Shown here one piece after another: positions 16,885 to 24,593 of a DNA stretch of 42,452 nucleotides. The stretch covers positions 1 to 42,452 of the forward strand of contig JAIFNN010000014.1 in NCBI GenBank assembly GCA_020047715.1, read 5' to 3'. Origin of the DNA: Bacteroidota bacterium. Lineage in GTDB: Bacteria; Bacteroidota; Bacteroidia; Bacteroidales; GCA-2748055. The translations under genes and the position numbers were made by a program. Position 1 is the first letter of the stretch. Each line of letters opens with the position of its first letter. The notes under the pieces were generated by a model, which was given only the letters and a program-made list of their open reading frames with translations, did no database searches and was not told the origin of the DNA.

Positions 16885-19296
16885 TTAGAATTGAATAATA
16901 ATTCCCAATGTTGGCAGAACGGTTCCTCCTAAAGTACTTAATTCTTTAAGTTGGTATTTTTGCTCGGGGAGTGGATCGCCAGGGTTTATGGGTTCAGTAC
17001 CGTCCAGAAGCAATATTTTCTGCTGGTCGGACTTGAAGTTATAAAGGTTTTGAACATCCATATACAGGTTCAGGGAAAAGCGGTTCAAGAACCATTCTTT
17101 ATCGACCCTTACATCCAGCTGATGAAACGATTTCAGCCTTTCCTGGTTGAAGCGACCGTAATCGGGCAGGCCACGACCAAAAGCATCCCAGGCTAACTTA
17201 TAGCTGCTAAGATCTTTATCGTAGGGAGTATAGGGTGCGCCTCCCACGAATCTCCACTTCATGCCGATTCGCCAGTTCTTTTTAAACTCTTTCAGGGCGG
17301 TGATGTTGAGGATATGTCGGTTATCCCAGGCGGAGGGTACCCAGTTGCCCAGCGCAAGAACCTCCGATTTAAATGCTTCTGATTCGCTTCTTACCAAGGT
17401 ATAGGCTACAATCAGGTTCCCACCGAAAAAGTCTTTGTTGCGATACAACAACTCCATTCCATAAGCCCTTCCGGTAGCAATTGATTTTACCGCTTCATCG
17501 CCGAAGGTTCCAAAATCGGCACCTTTGCTGGCCAGGGATATGGAATCGTTAATGCTGAAAGGATAATTGCGATAGTATTTATAAAATCCCTCAATAGTAA
17601 ACCTCGACTGCTCCGTGGGCAGCCACTCGATTCCCCCTACCAGATGATCGGAATTAATATACTTCAGTCCGTTTTGGCTGTTAACCAATTCCCCGGCTGT
17701 ATTGCGGTAACCCAGCATGGTGTAGGGAGGAACCTGAAAATACCTACCCAAATTAAAATTAAGGAAAAAACTCTGGCTTAGCAGGTATGAGGCTGAGAAC
17801 CGGGGTGATAACTGCTGAAGGGGATTGGACATCTCTTCGGAATAGTCGTTGCCATCGGCTCGGACTCCGAGCGAAAGGGTGAGTCTTTCGTTTATAAAAT
17901 TCTTGCTCGCCTGCCCGAAAACACCGTATTTTATGAGGTTTAAGTCGCTGGAGTAGTCAATGATAAAAGGACTTCCGTTGATAAAGGTATTGTTGTATGT
18001 GGAATTGTCATAGGTGGCATACTCCATGCTGGCGCCGTAGTTAACGCGCAACCCGCTGTTTAGTCTGGAATTGTGCTCATAACGCAGCTTGTTTTCGATC
18101 TCATTTGAAGCATAATTTAAAAGGAGAGTGCTATCCTCGTCGTTGTTACGGTATTTAAAAGCTGTGTTATTCAGGTGATTCCTGCTAAGGGTCCAGGTGT
18201 CGAACCCGTTCTCATAGAAATGTTTGTAAACGACCCCTACGGTATAATTCCATTGCTCATTTGAAGGGAGGTAACCGAGAATATAACGCTGCTCCTCGGT
18301 CTCGTTGGCTTTTAGATTCAGTGCGAACTGGTCAATCGCACCCAGGCCCAAAACCGTAATTTCGTTCTTTTCATTGATTTTTGTTTTTGTCTTAAACTGA
18401 AAATCGTTGTAGGTGGGCAAAAAAGGCAAGCCGATAACAGAAAACAAAAACTGGAGGTAAGAACGGCGTGCCGACATAATATAGCTGGTGTTTTCCCCAA
18501 TTGGCCCATCCAGAGTAAGGGCCAGATCAGATGCACCTACCGAACCCTTGAATTTGAGCTTGTCTTTGTTTCCATCAACCTGCCTCAGTTCGAGAACGGA
18601 GCTAAGCGCATTCCCGCGGTTTGCCGGAAAGGCTCCGGAATAGAAATTTACTTCGCGGATGAAATCGACATTTATTATCCCCACCGGTCCCCCTGATGCC
18701 CCTTGGGTGGCAAAATGGTTAATGTTAGGTATCTCAACACCATCAAGATAAAATCGGTTTTCCGAAGTTCCTCCCCCGCGAACAATAATATCGTTACGGA
18801 ATGCAGGTGTTGATGCAACGCCGGGATATGACTGGAGAACTTTGGAAATGTCACGGTTTCCCCCCGGGTTTTTCTCGATTTCCACAAGATCGATCCTTCT
18901 TAGAGAGACCGGACTATCATCGTTTCTTCGAAAGGGGGATGCTTTGACGGTGATTTCTTCGAGAGCGATTTTCGACTCCTGCATCGGGATATCAATAAAA
19001 ACCTTGTTTGCATTGGTAACCAGTATGGGCTCGGAAACATAGGCCTCATAACCTACAGAGGTGGCACGTACTTCAACATAGCCTGGTTTGAGGCCGGTAA
19101 AAAGAAACTTCCCGTTAAGGTCGCTTATTGATCCTATATTGGTACCGAAAATTGCAATGGTAGCAAATTCCAGAGGCTGGTTGTTTTTTGCGTTGAAAAT
19201 TCTTCCTTCAAGCACTCCTTTATCCTGAGCAAATAAGATTGAAGGGAGTCCAAATAGAGCAAGAGCAACTAGAATTCTGTTTAGTAAGAGTTTCAT
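16885..19296 (-). CDS. TonB-dependent outer membrane receptor with CarboxypepD_reg-like N-terminus
   Basis: 803 residues. Signal peptide 1-23 (cleavage after SILFA). Residues ~27-110 are a carboxypeptidase regulatory-like beta-sandwich (GVLEGRIFNAKNNQPLEFAT ... LKPGYVEVRATSVGYE). The plug follows (KVLQSYPGVASTPAFRNDIIVRGG, YLDGVEIPNINHF), then a 22-strand type barrel ending in LGIIIQF, with the terminal Phe needed by the BAM machinery. It moves a ligand across the outer membrane using TonB-ExbBD energy. No SusD partner is adjacent, only a lipoprotein gene 11 nt downstream, so it is not a standard SusCD pair. Ligand unknown. Confidence 0.94.
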   Translation of the reverse strand: MKLLLNRILVALALFGLPSILFAQDKGVLEGRIFNAKNNQPLEFATIAIFGTNIGSISDLNGKFLFTGLKPGYVEVRATSVGYEAYVSEPILVTNANKVFIDIPMQESKIALEEITVKASPFRRNDDSPVSLRRIDLVEIEKNPGGNRDISKVLQSYPGVASTPAFRNDIIVRGGGTSENRFYLDGVEIPNINHFATQGASGGPVGIINVDFIREVNFYSGAFPANRGNALSSVLELRQVDGNKDKLKFKGSVGASDLALTLDGPIGENTSYIMSARRSYLQFLFSVIGLPFLPTYNDFQFKTKTKINEKNEITVLGLGAIDQFALNLKANETEEQRYILGYLPSNEQWNYTVGVVYKHFYENGFDTWTLSRNHLNNTAFKYRNNDEDSTLLLNYASNEIENKLRYEHNSRLNSGLRVNYGASMEYATYDNSTYNNTFINGSPFIIDYSSDLNLIKYGVFGQASKNFINERLTLSLGVRADGNDYSEEMSNPLQQLSPRFSASYLLSQSFFLNFNLGRYFQVPPYTMLGYRNTAGELVNSQNGLKYINSDHLVGGIEWLPTEQSRFTIEGFYKYYRNYPFSINDSISLASKGADFGTFGDEAVKSIATGRAYGMELLYRNKDFFGGNLIVAYTLVRSESEAFKSEVLALGNWVPSAWDNRHILNITALKEFKKNWRIGMKWRFVGGAPYTPYDKDLSSYKLAWDAFGRGLPDYGRFNQERLKSFHQLDVRVDKEWFLNRFSLNLYMDVQNLYNFKSDQQKILLLDGTEPINPGDPLPEQKYQLKELSTLGGTVLPTLGIIIQF

Positions 19297-19376
19297 ATAT
19301 GATATTTTTGCAATTCTTGTATTAAGGTATTGGCCTTAAACAGAAATGTTGATGTTTTTGTTCATCTATTGTGGAA

Positions 19377-20381
19377 TTATTTACAAAAAAGATTAAACAA
19401 AAAATATGGATTTTGGCCGTGAAAACTTTTCATTTCCAAATAGGGATACTTTTTTGCCATCAGCAGGGCTTGTTCAGAAAGCTTTTTTTTGAATTTCTTG
19501 TGCGCCTCGGTGTCTTCGTTATAAACACGGTGATTTTTCGCCTGGATTAGTTTCCCCAACTCCTTGTTGATTTCCAATGTTTCTTTATCAAAATAAGCCT
19601 TTTCGAATAGGCTCCAAATATAATTTATTGCCTGGTTGTTGGGGTGGAGGAGGTCGTCGGCATAAAAGCGGTAATCGCGGAGGTCATCCAAAAGAATTTC
19701 GTATGCGGGAAAGTATTCCGCATTCTCGGGAAATGTCTGGCAGAGCTCGTTAATTGCCAGCAGCAGTGTTGATTTGCTTAGTTGGTTTCCGTGTGCCCCG
19801 TCTTTCCAATGCCTCACCGGGCTTATGGTAAATATGATTTTTAGGGCCTTGTTTTTTCGAAAGATTTCAGGCAGGAAGGCGCTCCATGATTTTACAATGT
19901 CTTCCGGGCTGAGCAGAATCCGTTCAAATTCTCTCTCAGGCAATTTATGACAATTGGAAACCACCTCCCCACTTTTCCTGAGGCGGTAGACCCAGGCAGT
20001 TCCAAAAGTGACTAAAAGCACATCTGCTTTTTTCAGGTGTTTTGATGACGCCTTTATTTCCTGATTAATGCGGTTGAGGCATTCCTCTTTGTTTGTATGT
20101 GAGAAGCTGCTGTGATGATCCCATGAAAACCAAAGCTCGTTGTGAAATTCAAGGTCGTCTTCAGAATATTCCTGTCCATCAAGAAGAACTCCAAGACCAT
20201 TAAGTACGCTAAGCGGATTATAAACCACTCCAAACGGGTTTACCCTCACGCGAAAAAGCAGTTCGCTGAGCTTTTGCCCTATATTGTCGGTAAAACATGA
20301 TCCTGTGAAAAAAAGATTGCTTTTATGGGTGATTCGAACCCGGGAGGGCTGAATCTCAATTTTAGTGCGGAAGACTGACAT
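19377..20381 (-). CDS. GSCFA domain-containing protein
   Basis: 334 residues. The start (MSVFRTKIEIQPSRVRITHKSNLFFTGSCFTDNIGQKL in two parts around FTGSCF) carries the Gly-Ser-Cys-Phe motif that names the family (PF08885), an SGNH-hydrolase-like group common in Bacteroidota. VTFGTAWVYR, FTISPVRHWKDGAHGNQ and the C-terminal DDLLHPNNQAINYIW, with the Asp-His pair, fit a lipase/esterase-like active site. The real substrate is unknown. It has no signal peptide and lies 5 nt after an alpha/beta hydrolase gene, so the two are an operon. Confidence 0.92.
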   Translation of the reverse strand: MSVFRTKIEIQPSRVRITHKSNLFFTGSCFTDNIGQKLSELLFRVRVNPFGVVYNPLSVLNGLGVLLDGQEYSEDDLEFHNELWFSWDHHSSFSHTNKEECLNRINQEIKASSKHLKKADVLLVTFGTAWVYRLRKSGEVVSNCHKLPEREFERILLSPEDIVKSWSAFLPEIFRKNKALKIIFTISPVRHWKDGAHGNQLSKSTLLLAINELCQTFPENAEYFPAYEILLDDLRDYRFYADDLLHPNNQAINYIWSLFEKAYFDKETLEINKELGKLIQAKNHRVYNEDTEAHKKFKKKLSEQALLMAKKYPYLEMKSFHGQNPYFLFNLFCK

Positions 20382-20386
20382 AGTAC

Positions 20387-21220
20387 TCAGATTTTATGTT
20401 CTTCGAGCCATTTGATTATGTAGGAATGTACCTCCTCTTTTATGAATTCGTTGTGCAATTCGTGGAACTGGTTTGGCCAAAGCTTGAGATGCGTTCTTCT
20501 GCTGGTATTTAATACGTAATCTTCACTGGCTTTGGGGGAAGTTATTGTATCGTTGGTGCCATGCATTATGAGAAAGGGATAGTTGATCTTGTAGACATTC
20601 CGCAGTGCATGGTAACCTGCCTGGTAAATCTCATGAAACATCTTAAGCGAAATACGATCATGATTCAGGGGATCGTTTTCATAGTTCCGAACTACTTCCG
20701 GATCATGAGCAATTTGCTCTGCTTTGAGCTGGTTGGAAATGGTGAGCGAGGGAAGGATTTTTTTCAGATATTCAGTGATTTTAAGCACAATGGCTGATGG
20801 CTCGTTATAGAGTTTAAGCCAGGGTGAGGTTACAATAACACCCTCAACCGGCCTGTTTCTTCGAATGATATGGTTTAGGACGAGGTTTCCGCCCATTGAA
20901 TGCCCGTAGAGAATTTTTTTGTATTCCGGGAACAACTCTTCACTTTTCTGATAAAGCAGATCGATATCATCCAGAAGCACATCCAACGATTTTATATGTC
21001 CCCGTTTGCCTTCAGAACGGCCGTGACCGTGAAGGTCCAGACTGATTACAGAAATCCCTTTGGCATTAAAAAGCGCTGCCCAATGCTCGTAGCGACTGCA
21101 ATGTTCACCCAGACCATGCACGAGAAGGATGAGTTTTTTCTGGTCGTTATCAGCCGTCCAACTCTGCGCAAAAAGTTTTACCCGGTCGTTAGCAATCCAG
21201 TTGTAGGTCTGGTTATTCAT
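20387..21220 (-). CDS. alpha/beta hydrolase, monoacylglycerol lipase/lysophospholipase type
   Basis: 277 residues. LLVHGLGEHCSRYEHWA (32-48) supplies the oxyanion HG, LDLHGHGRSEG (61-71) is the family block, and GHSMGG (106-111) is the nucleophile elbow with S108. The Asp comes from MHGTNDTITSP and the His from FHELHNE near the end. This order is typical of the PldB/monoglyceride lipase group, which cleaves acyl esters of glycerol lipids. It has no signal peptide, so it is probably cytoplasmic. It leads the two-gene unit with the GSCFA protein. Confidence 0.92.
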   Translation of the reverse strand: MNNQTYNWIANDRVKLFAQSWTADNDQKKLILLVHGLGEHCSRYEHWAALFNAKGISVISLDLHGHGRSEGKRGHIKSLDVLLDDIDLLYQKSEELFPEYKKILYGHSMGGNLVLNHIIRRNRPVEGVIVTSPWLKLYNEPSAIVLKITEYLKKILPSLTISNQLKAEQIAHDPEVVRNYENDPLNHDRISLKMFHEIYQAGYHALRNVYKINYPFLIMHGTNDTITSPKASEDYVLNTSRRTHLKLWPNQFHELHNEFIKEEVHSYIIKWLEEHKI

Positions 21221-21400
21221 TCAGTTTCGTTGAAAAGTATAATGTTAAACAAAGGGTTTTTTACAAACCTTAAAGGTAAACAAAAAAGCTTATCGCGGTC
21301 AACTTTTGCAACATGCAATAGAACAGCTATAACCTTATTTTATTAATGTATGGAAGAGGGAGGTAAATGAAAAAATAGCGATGACGGAACACCTAATTTC

Positions 21401-22330
21401 TTAGTCGCTAAGAAAGTCGAGATTCCTTCTCAATCCCTCGAACTTAGCCCGTTTTACTGCCGATCCCCTGAAAAGATTATTAAAGGCTTCTTTATCCAGG
21501 AGGTGCCATTCTTTTTTACCAAGACTTAGCAATTCCGGATGGGGATTAAATTCTTCGGTTGCATTGGCAGTAGCTTTGCTGTTCCAGGGACACACATCCT
21601 GACATATGTCACAACCAAATACTCGATTTTGAAATTTGCCACGAAGTTCCTCGGGCATTTCCGGGGTTTTGTTTTCGATAGTGTGATAGGAAATACATTT
21701 TCCGGCATCAACCACACGGTCTTCCACTATAGACCCTGTAGGACATGAGGTGATACAATTGCGGCAACTCCCGCACATATCGTTTACCGGCCGGTCGTAC
21801 TCAAGTTCGGCAGAAATAATCATTTCACCAATAAACACAAAAGATCCAAACCGGGTGGTAAGCAAAAGTGAGTTTTTGCCAATCCATCCGAGCCCTGCCC
21901 GACTTGCCCAGGCATGCTCCAGCACGGGAGCCGAATCGGTGAACACACGACCTTCACAGCCGGGAATAAGCTCATTGGTAAATGAAAGCAGAGCGTTTAG
22001 CTTTTTCCTGATCACCTGATGGTAGTCCTGACCATACGCGTACTTTGCAAGTACAGGGGCTTCCGGATCCGTTTGTTTTTTTTCAGGATAGTAATTCAGG
22101 ATAACGGAGACCACAGATTTTGTGCCTTCAACAAGCTTGCGCGGGTCGACTCGCTTTTCGAAATGATTCTCCATGTAGCTTAGATCGGCGTTGTAGCCCT
22201 TTTCCAACCAACTTTTGAGCCGTGCAGCTTCCCCGGGAAGAAAGTCGGCAGCTGATATTCCACAATCGCTGAATCCGAGTCGCAAGGCTTCCGACTTGAT
22301 TAGTTGGGAATATGTTTGGTTGGTATTCAC
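21401..22330 (-). CDS. queG: epoxyqueuosine reductase QueG
   Basis: 309 residues starting with GTG at 22330. The GTG overlaps the sufT stop by 4 nt (GTGA), a coupling that supports this start. QueG reduces epoxyqueuosine to queuosine in the anticodon of tRNAs for Asp, Asn, His and Tyr, using cobalamin and two [4Fe-4S] clusters. The catalytic Asp is in FTDSAP (D132), and the clusters bind at CGSCRNCITSCPTGS (C186, C189, C192, C196) and CDICQDVCPWN (C240, C243, C247) with C212. Its place behind Fe-S assembly genes fits its need for clusters. Confidence 0.96.
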   Translation of the reverse strand: MNTNQTYSQLIKSEALRLGFSDCGISAADFLPGEAARLKSWLEKGYNADLSYMENHFEKRVDPRKLVEGTKSVVSVILNYYPEKKQTDPEAPVLAKYAYGQDYHQVIRKKLNALLSFTNELIPGCEGRVFTDSAPVLEHAWASRAGLGWIGKNSLLLTTRFGSFVFIGEMIISAELEYDRPVNDMCGSCRNCITSCPTGSIVEDRVVDAGKCISYHTIENKTPEMPEELRGKFQNRVFGCDICQDVCPWNSKATANATEEFNPHPELLSLGKKEWHLLDKEAFNNLFRGSAVKRAKFEGLRRNLDFLSD

Positions 22331-22650
22331 ATCAATCCCAAATCCAACCTGGCCTCATCCGTAAGATTCGATTCATCCCAGGGCGGGTCGAAGGTGAGAT
22401 TTACCTTTGCTTCTGTTACCCCATCGATTGCTTTGACTTTTTCCTGCACATCAAGGAGTAGGGAATCTGCAACCGGGCAATTCGGGGTTGTGAGGGTCAT
22501 GGTGATTTCAACCTTGTTGTTATCATCCACATCAATCGCGTAAATAAGCCCCAGATCATATATGTTCACCGGGATTTCCGGATCGAAGATGCTTTTTAGT
22601 ACCTGCACAACCTCAGTCTCGATCTGCAGGAAATTGTTTACTTCTGCCAT
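22327..22650 (-). CDS. sufT: SufT/MIP18-family Fe-S assembly protein (DUF59)
   Basis: 107 residues of the DUF59/PaaD fold. FDPEIPVNIYDLGLIY is the family DPE motif, TLTTPNCPVADSL holds the conserved Cys, and VNLTFDPPWDESNLTDEARLDLG is the C-terminal signature. Proteins of this type help mature Fe-S proteins alongside SUF. It lies 34 nt after sufE and overlaps queG by 4 nt, so sufE-sufT-queG form one unit. Confidence 0.92.
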   Translation of the reverse strand: MAEVNNFLQIETEVVQVLKSIFDPEIPVNIYDLGLIYAIDVDDNNKVEITMTLTTPNCPVADSLLLDVQEKVKAIDGVTEAKVNLTFDPPWDESNLTDEARLDLGLM

Positions 22651-22684
22651 TTTTTTATCTATCTCTTTCTATCAAACAAATAAA

Positions 22685-23110
22685 CTAAGCTTTATGTTTA
22701 GCATAATAGGCCAATGAATACATTTTCATCTTTTTTACCATGGAAACAAGACCATTGCTGCGCGTAGGGGAAAGGTTCTCTTTCAAGCCGATTTTGTCGA
22801 TAAAATATAAATCTGCATTCATAATTTCCGAGGCCTCCTGCTGGTTCATTACCCTGATAAGCAGTGCAACAATTCCTTTTACAATAATGGCATCGCTGTC
22901 GGCAGTAAAGTGCATTTTACCGTTTTCAAAATCCGCATGAAGCCATACTTTCGACTGACAGCCATTGATGAGATATTCGTCTGTTTTGAATTTCGGATCA
23001 ATTGCCGGCAAATCATGCCCCAACTCAATCAGGTAATTGTACCTGTCCATCCAGTCTTCAAAAGCCGAAAACTCCTCAATAATCTGATCCTGAATTTTTG
23101 TAAGAGCCAT
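22685..23110 (-). CDS. sufE: SufE cysteine desulfurase activator
   Basis: 141 residues. SufE takes persulfide sulfur from SufS and passes it to SufB. The acceptor Cys is C51 in INGCQSKVW, the exact family motif; RYNYLIELGHDLP precedes it and SNGLVSMVKKM follows near the end. Start at MALTKIQDQIIEEF. A strong -7 box (TATCTTTG, 23137-23144 on the minus strand) gives it its own promoter, which matters because an ATPase gene on the opposite strand separates it from sufS. Confidence 0.96.
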   Translation of the reverse strand: MALTKIQDQIIEEFSAFEDWMDRYNYLIELGHDLPAIDPKFKTDEYLINGCQSKVWLHADFENGKMHFTADSDAIIVKGIVALLIRVMNQQEASEIMNADLYFIDKIGLKENLSPTRSNGLVSMVKKMKMYSLAYYAKHKA

Positions 23111-23136
23111 ATTTGAATTAAGTCTAAATATACGTG

Positions 23137-23144
23137 CAAAGATA
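23137..23144 (-). promoter_or_regulatory. -7 promoter element for sufE-sufT-queG
   Basis: TATCTTTG on the minus strand, followed by CACG, is a full match to TAnnTTTG. It predicts a start of transcription about 20 nt before the sufE ATG. The -33 position has no clear TTG. Confidence 0.6.
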
Positions 23145-23342
23145 TGAAAAAAGTTTGTTGTGATAACTCATGAAATGCTTGTGTTTTGAGTTTTTGCTCA
23201 TCGGGGATTTGTCGGTTTCCGCCCCTGCGGTTTGGGGGAGAAACCGAAATGGTATTGCTATTTTTAGTTCCTCAAGACAAGGGCTCAATGAGCAATTGCA
23301 CCTGACTTGTTGCAGGCATCTTTTTCTCTGTCAAAATTGAAT

Positions 23343-23396
23343 GTAACAATTTTGTTACTAACAATATTGTTACTAACAACATTGTTACTAATAAAA
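23343..23396 (+). repeat. tandem 15-bp dyad repeats (operator-like) upstream of the ATPase gene
   Basis: Three units at 23352, 23367 and 23382 share TTGTTACTAACAA-type sequence; in the first two, TTGTTA and TAACAA are perfect inverted arms around one C. An inverted GTAACAA (23343-23349) precedes them. The third unit supplies the -33 TTG of the promoter. Best read as a repeated operator for a dimeric regulator, or a copy-number-variable promoter tract. Confidence 0.7.
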
Positions 23397-23412
23397 ATGT
23401 TATATATCTTTG
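23382..23412 (+). promoter_or_regulatory. promoter of the ATPase gene (-33 TTG, -7 TATCTTTG)
   Basis: TTG at 23382-23384 and TATCTTTG at 23405-23412 are 20 nt apart, close to the Bacteroidetes arrangement. The predicted transcript begins about 14 nt before the ATG at 23433, which rules out translation from the ATGs further upstream. Confidence 0.7.
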
Positions 23413-23432
23413 TGTACAAAAAATCGAATTGC

Positions 23433-24566
23433 ATGGCATCAGCATTTGTTTACGGCAAGATTGTTGGCGAAAACAATTTCACCAACAGGGAAAAGGATTT
23501 GGAGCGGCTTCTGATGAATTTTGAAAATGGAACCAATACCATCCTTATATCTCCTCGAAGGTGGGGCAAGTCATCGCTTGTGGCCAGGGCAGTTGAGCAG
23601 GCTGCACATAAGAATAAAAGACTTAAATTCTGTTTTATTGATCTTTACAATGTTCGTTCCGAAGAGCAGTTTTATGAGCAGTTTGCATTGGAGGTCCTTA
23701 AGGCAGACTCCTCGAAGCTGGAGGATCTCAGCAATCAGGCATTCAAGTTTATCGGGAGGTTGTTGCCAAAACTTATTGTTGGCAATATGCCCGGAAATGA
23801 AGTTTCGCTGGAGCTTGACTGGAAGGAGGTTAAAAAGAATCCCGATGATATTTTGAATTTGCCAGAGCGTTTATCCCTTGACAAGAATTACAGATTCATT
23901 GTTTGTATTGACGAGTTCCAGAATATCGCGGGATTTGAGGACCAGCTCGATTTTCAGAAGAAGCTACGGTCGCATTGGCAAAAACAAACGAGAACGAGCT
24001 ATTGCCTTTACGGGAGCAAGCGTCACATGATGATGGATGTGTTCACCTCATATAACATGCCTTTTTATAAGTTTGGAGATATTCTGTTTCTGGAGAAAAT
24101 CTCAGGGGAGGACTGGCTGCCCTTTATCATCAAGCGTTTTAAAGATACTGGCAAAGAGATTACTGAAGATGCCGCCCTTGAGATCATTGCCCTTTGTGAG
24201 CGCCACCCATATTATGTTCAGCAATTGTCGCAGCAGGCATGGCTCCGGACAAAGAAAATCTGCAATCAGGAAATTGTAGCAGAGGCGCATGAGGGGCTTA
24301 TATTACAGATGAGTTTGCTGTTTCAAACCATTACGGATTCGTTAAGCAACACCCAGATATATTTTCTCAAGGCCCTTATCAGCGGGGAAAACCAGCTCAG
24401 CTCAGCCGATACCCTTATCAAATACCGTTTGGGCTCATCAGCCAATGTTAAACGCATTAGGGAGGCACTGATATCCAAAGAGATAATTGAACAGCAAAAT
24501 AAGGAATATGTGTTTTTGGATCCGATCTACAGATTTTGGCTGAAGGGATTTTATTTCAAAATATAG
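23433..24566 (+). CDS. AAA+ ATPase of the ATPase_2 type with C-terminal helical/winged region
   Basis: 377 residues from MASAFVYGKIVGENNFTNRE. The family start F-x-N-R-E is present, Walker A is SPRRWGKSSL (about 40-49) and Walker B is FIVCIDEFQN. SLFLE-type sensor text (DILFLEKISGEDWLPFI) and a C-terminal HTH-like part (SSANVKRIREALISKEIIEQ, VFLDPIYRFWL) complete the pattern of the ATPase_2 group, STAND-like P-loop proteins present in many copies in Bacteroidota and archaea. Function unknown; defence or regulatory roles are often guessed. It lies on the opposite strand inside the suf cluster with its own promoter, which suggests insertion. The start was chosen from the promoter and from family similarity. 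Confidence 0.87.
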   Translation: MASAFVYGKIVGENNFTNREKDLERLLMNFENGTNTILISPRRWGKSSLVARAVEQAAHKNKRLKFCFIDLYNVRSEEQFYEQFALEVLKADSSKLEDLSNQAFKFIGRLLPKLIVGNMPGNEVSLELDWKEVKKNPDDILNLPERLSLDKNYRFIVCIDEFQNIAGFEDQLDFQKKLRSHWQKQTRTSYCLYGSKRHMMMDVFTSYNMPFYKFGDILFLEKISGEDWLPFIIKRFKDTGKEITEDAALEIIALCERHPYYVQQLSQQAWLRTKKICNQEIVAEAHEGLILQMSLLFQTITDSLSNTQIYFLKALISGENQLSSADTLIKYRLGSSANVKRIREALISKEIIEQQNKEYVFLDPIYRFWLKGFYFKI

Positions 24567-24593
24567 AGGAATACGGGAGATTGTTGTAAATAG

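Larger units (their letters stand above)
23111..23432. other. 322-bp divergent intergenic region, sufE / ATPase
   Basis: Contains the sufE -7 box, a stable hairpin with CGGTTTC (23213-23219) and GAAACCG (23240-23246) and a CCCC/GGGG inner stem, an outer TTGCTCAT/ATGAGCAA inverted repeat (23194-23201 and 23288-23295), and the dyad array plus promoter for the ATPase gene. A frame reading through the array into the ATPase gene is not considered coding upstream of 23433. Confidence 0.6.

Noticed and set aside
23307-23432. N-terminal extension of the ATPase (leucine/threonine repeats)
   Set aside because: The extension is the translation of the 15-bp dyad array and lies upstream of the predicted transcription start; the family start is at 23433.
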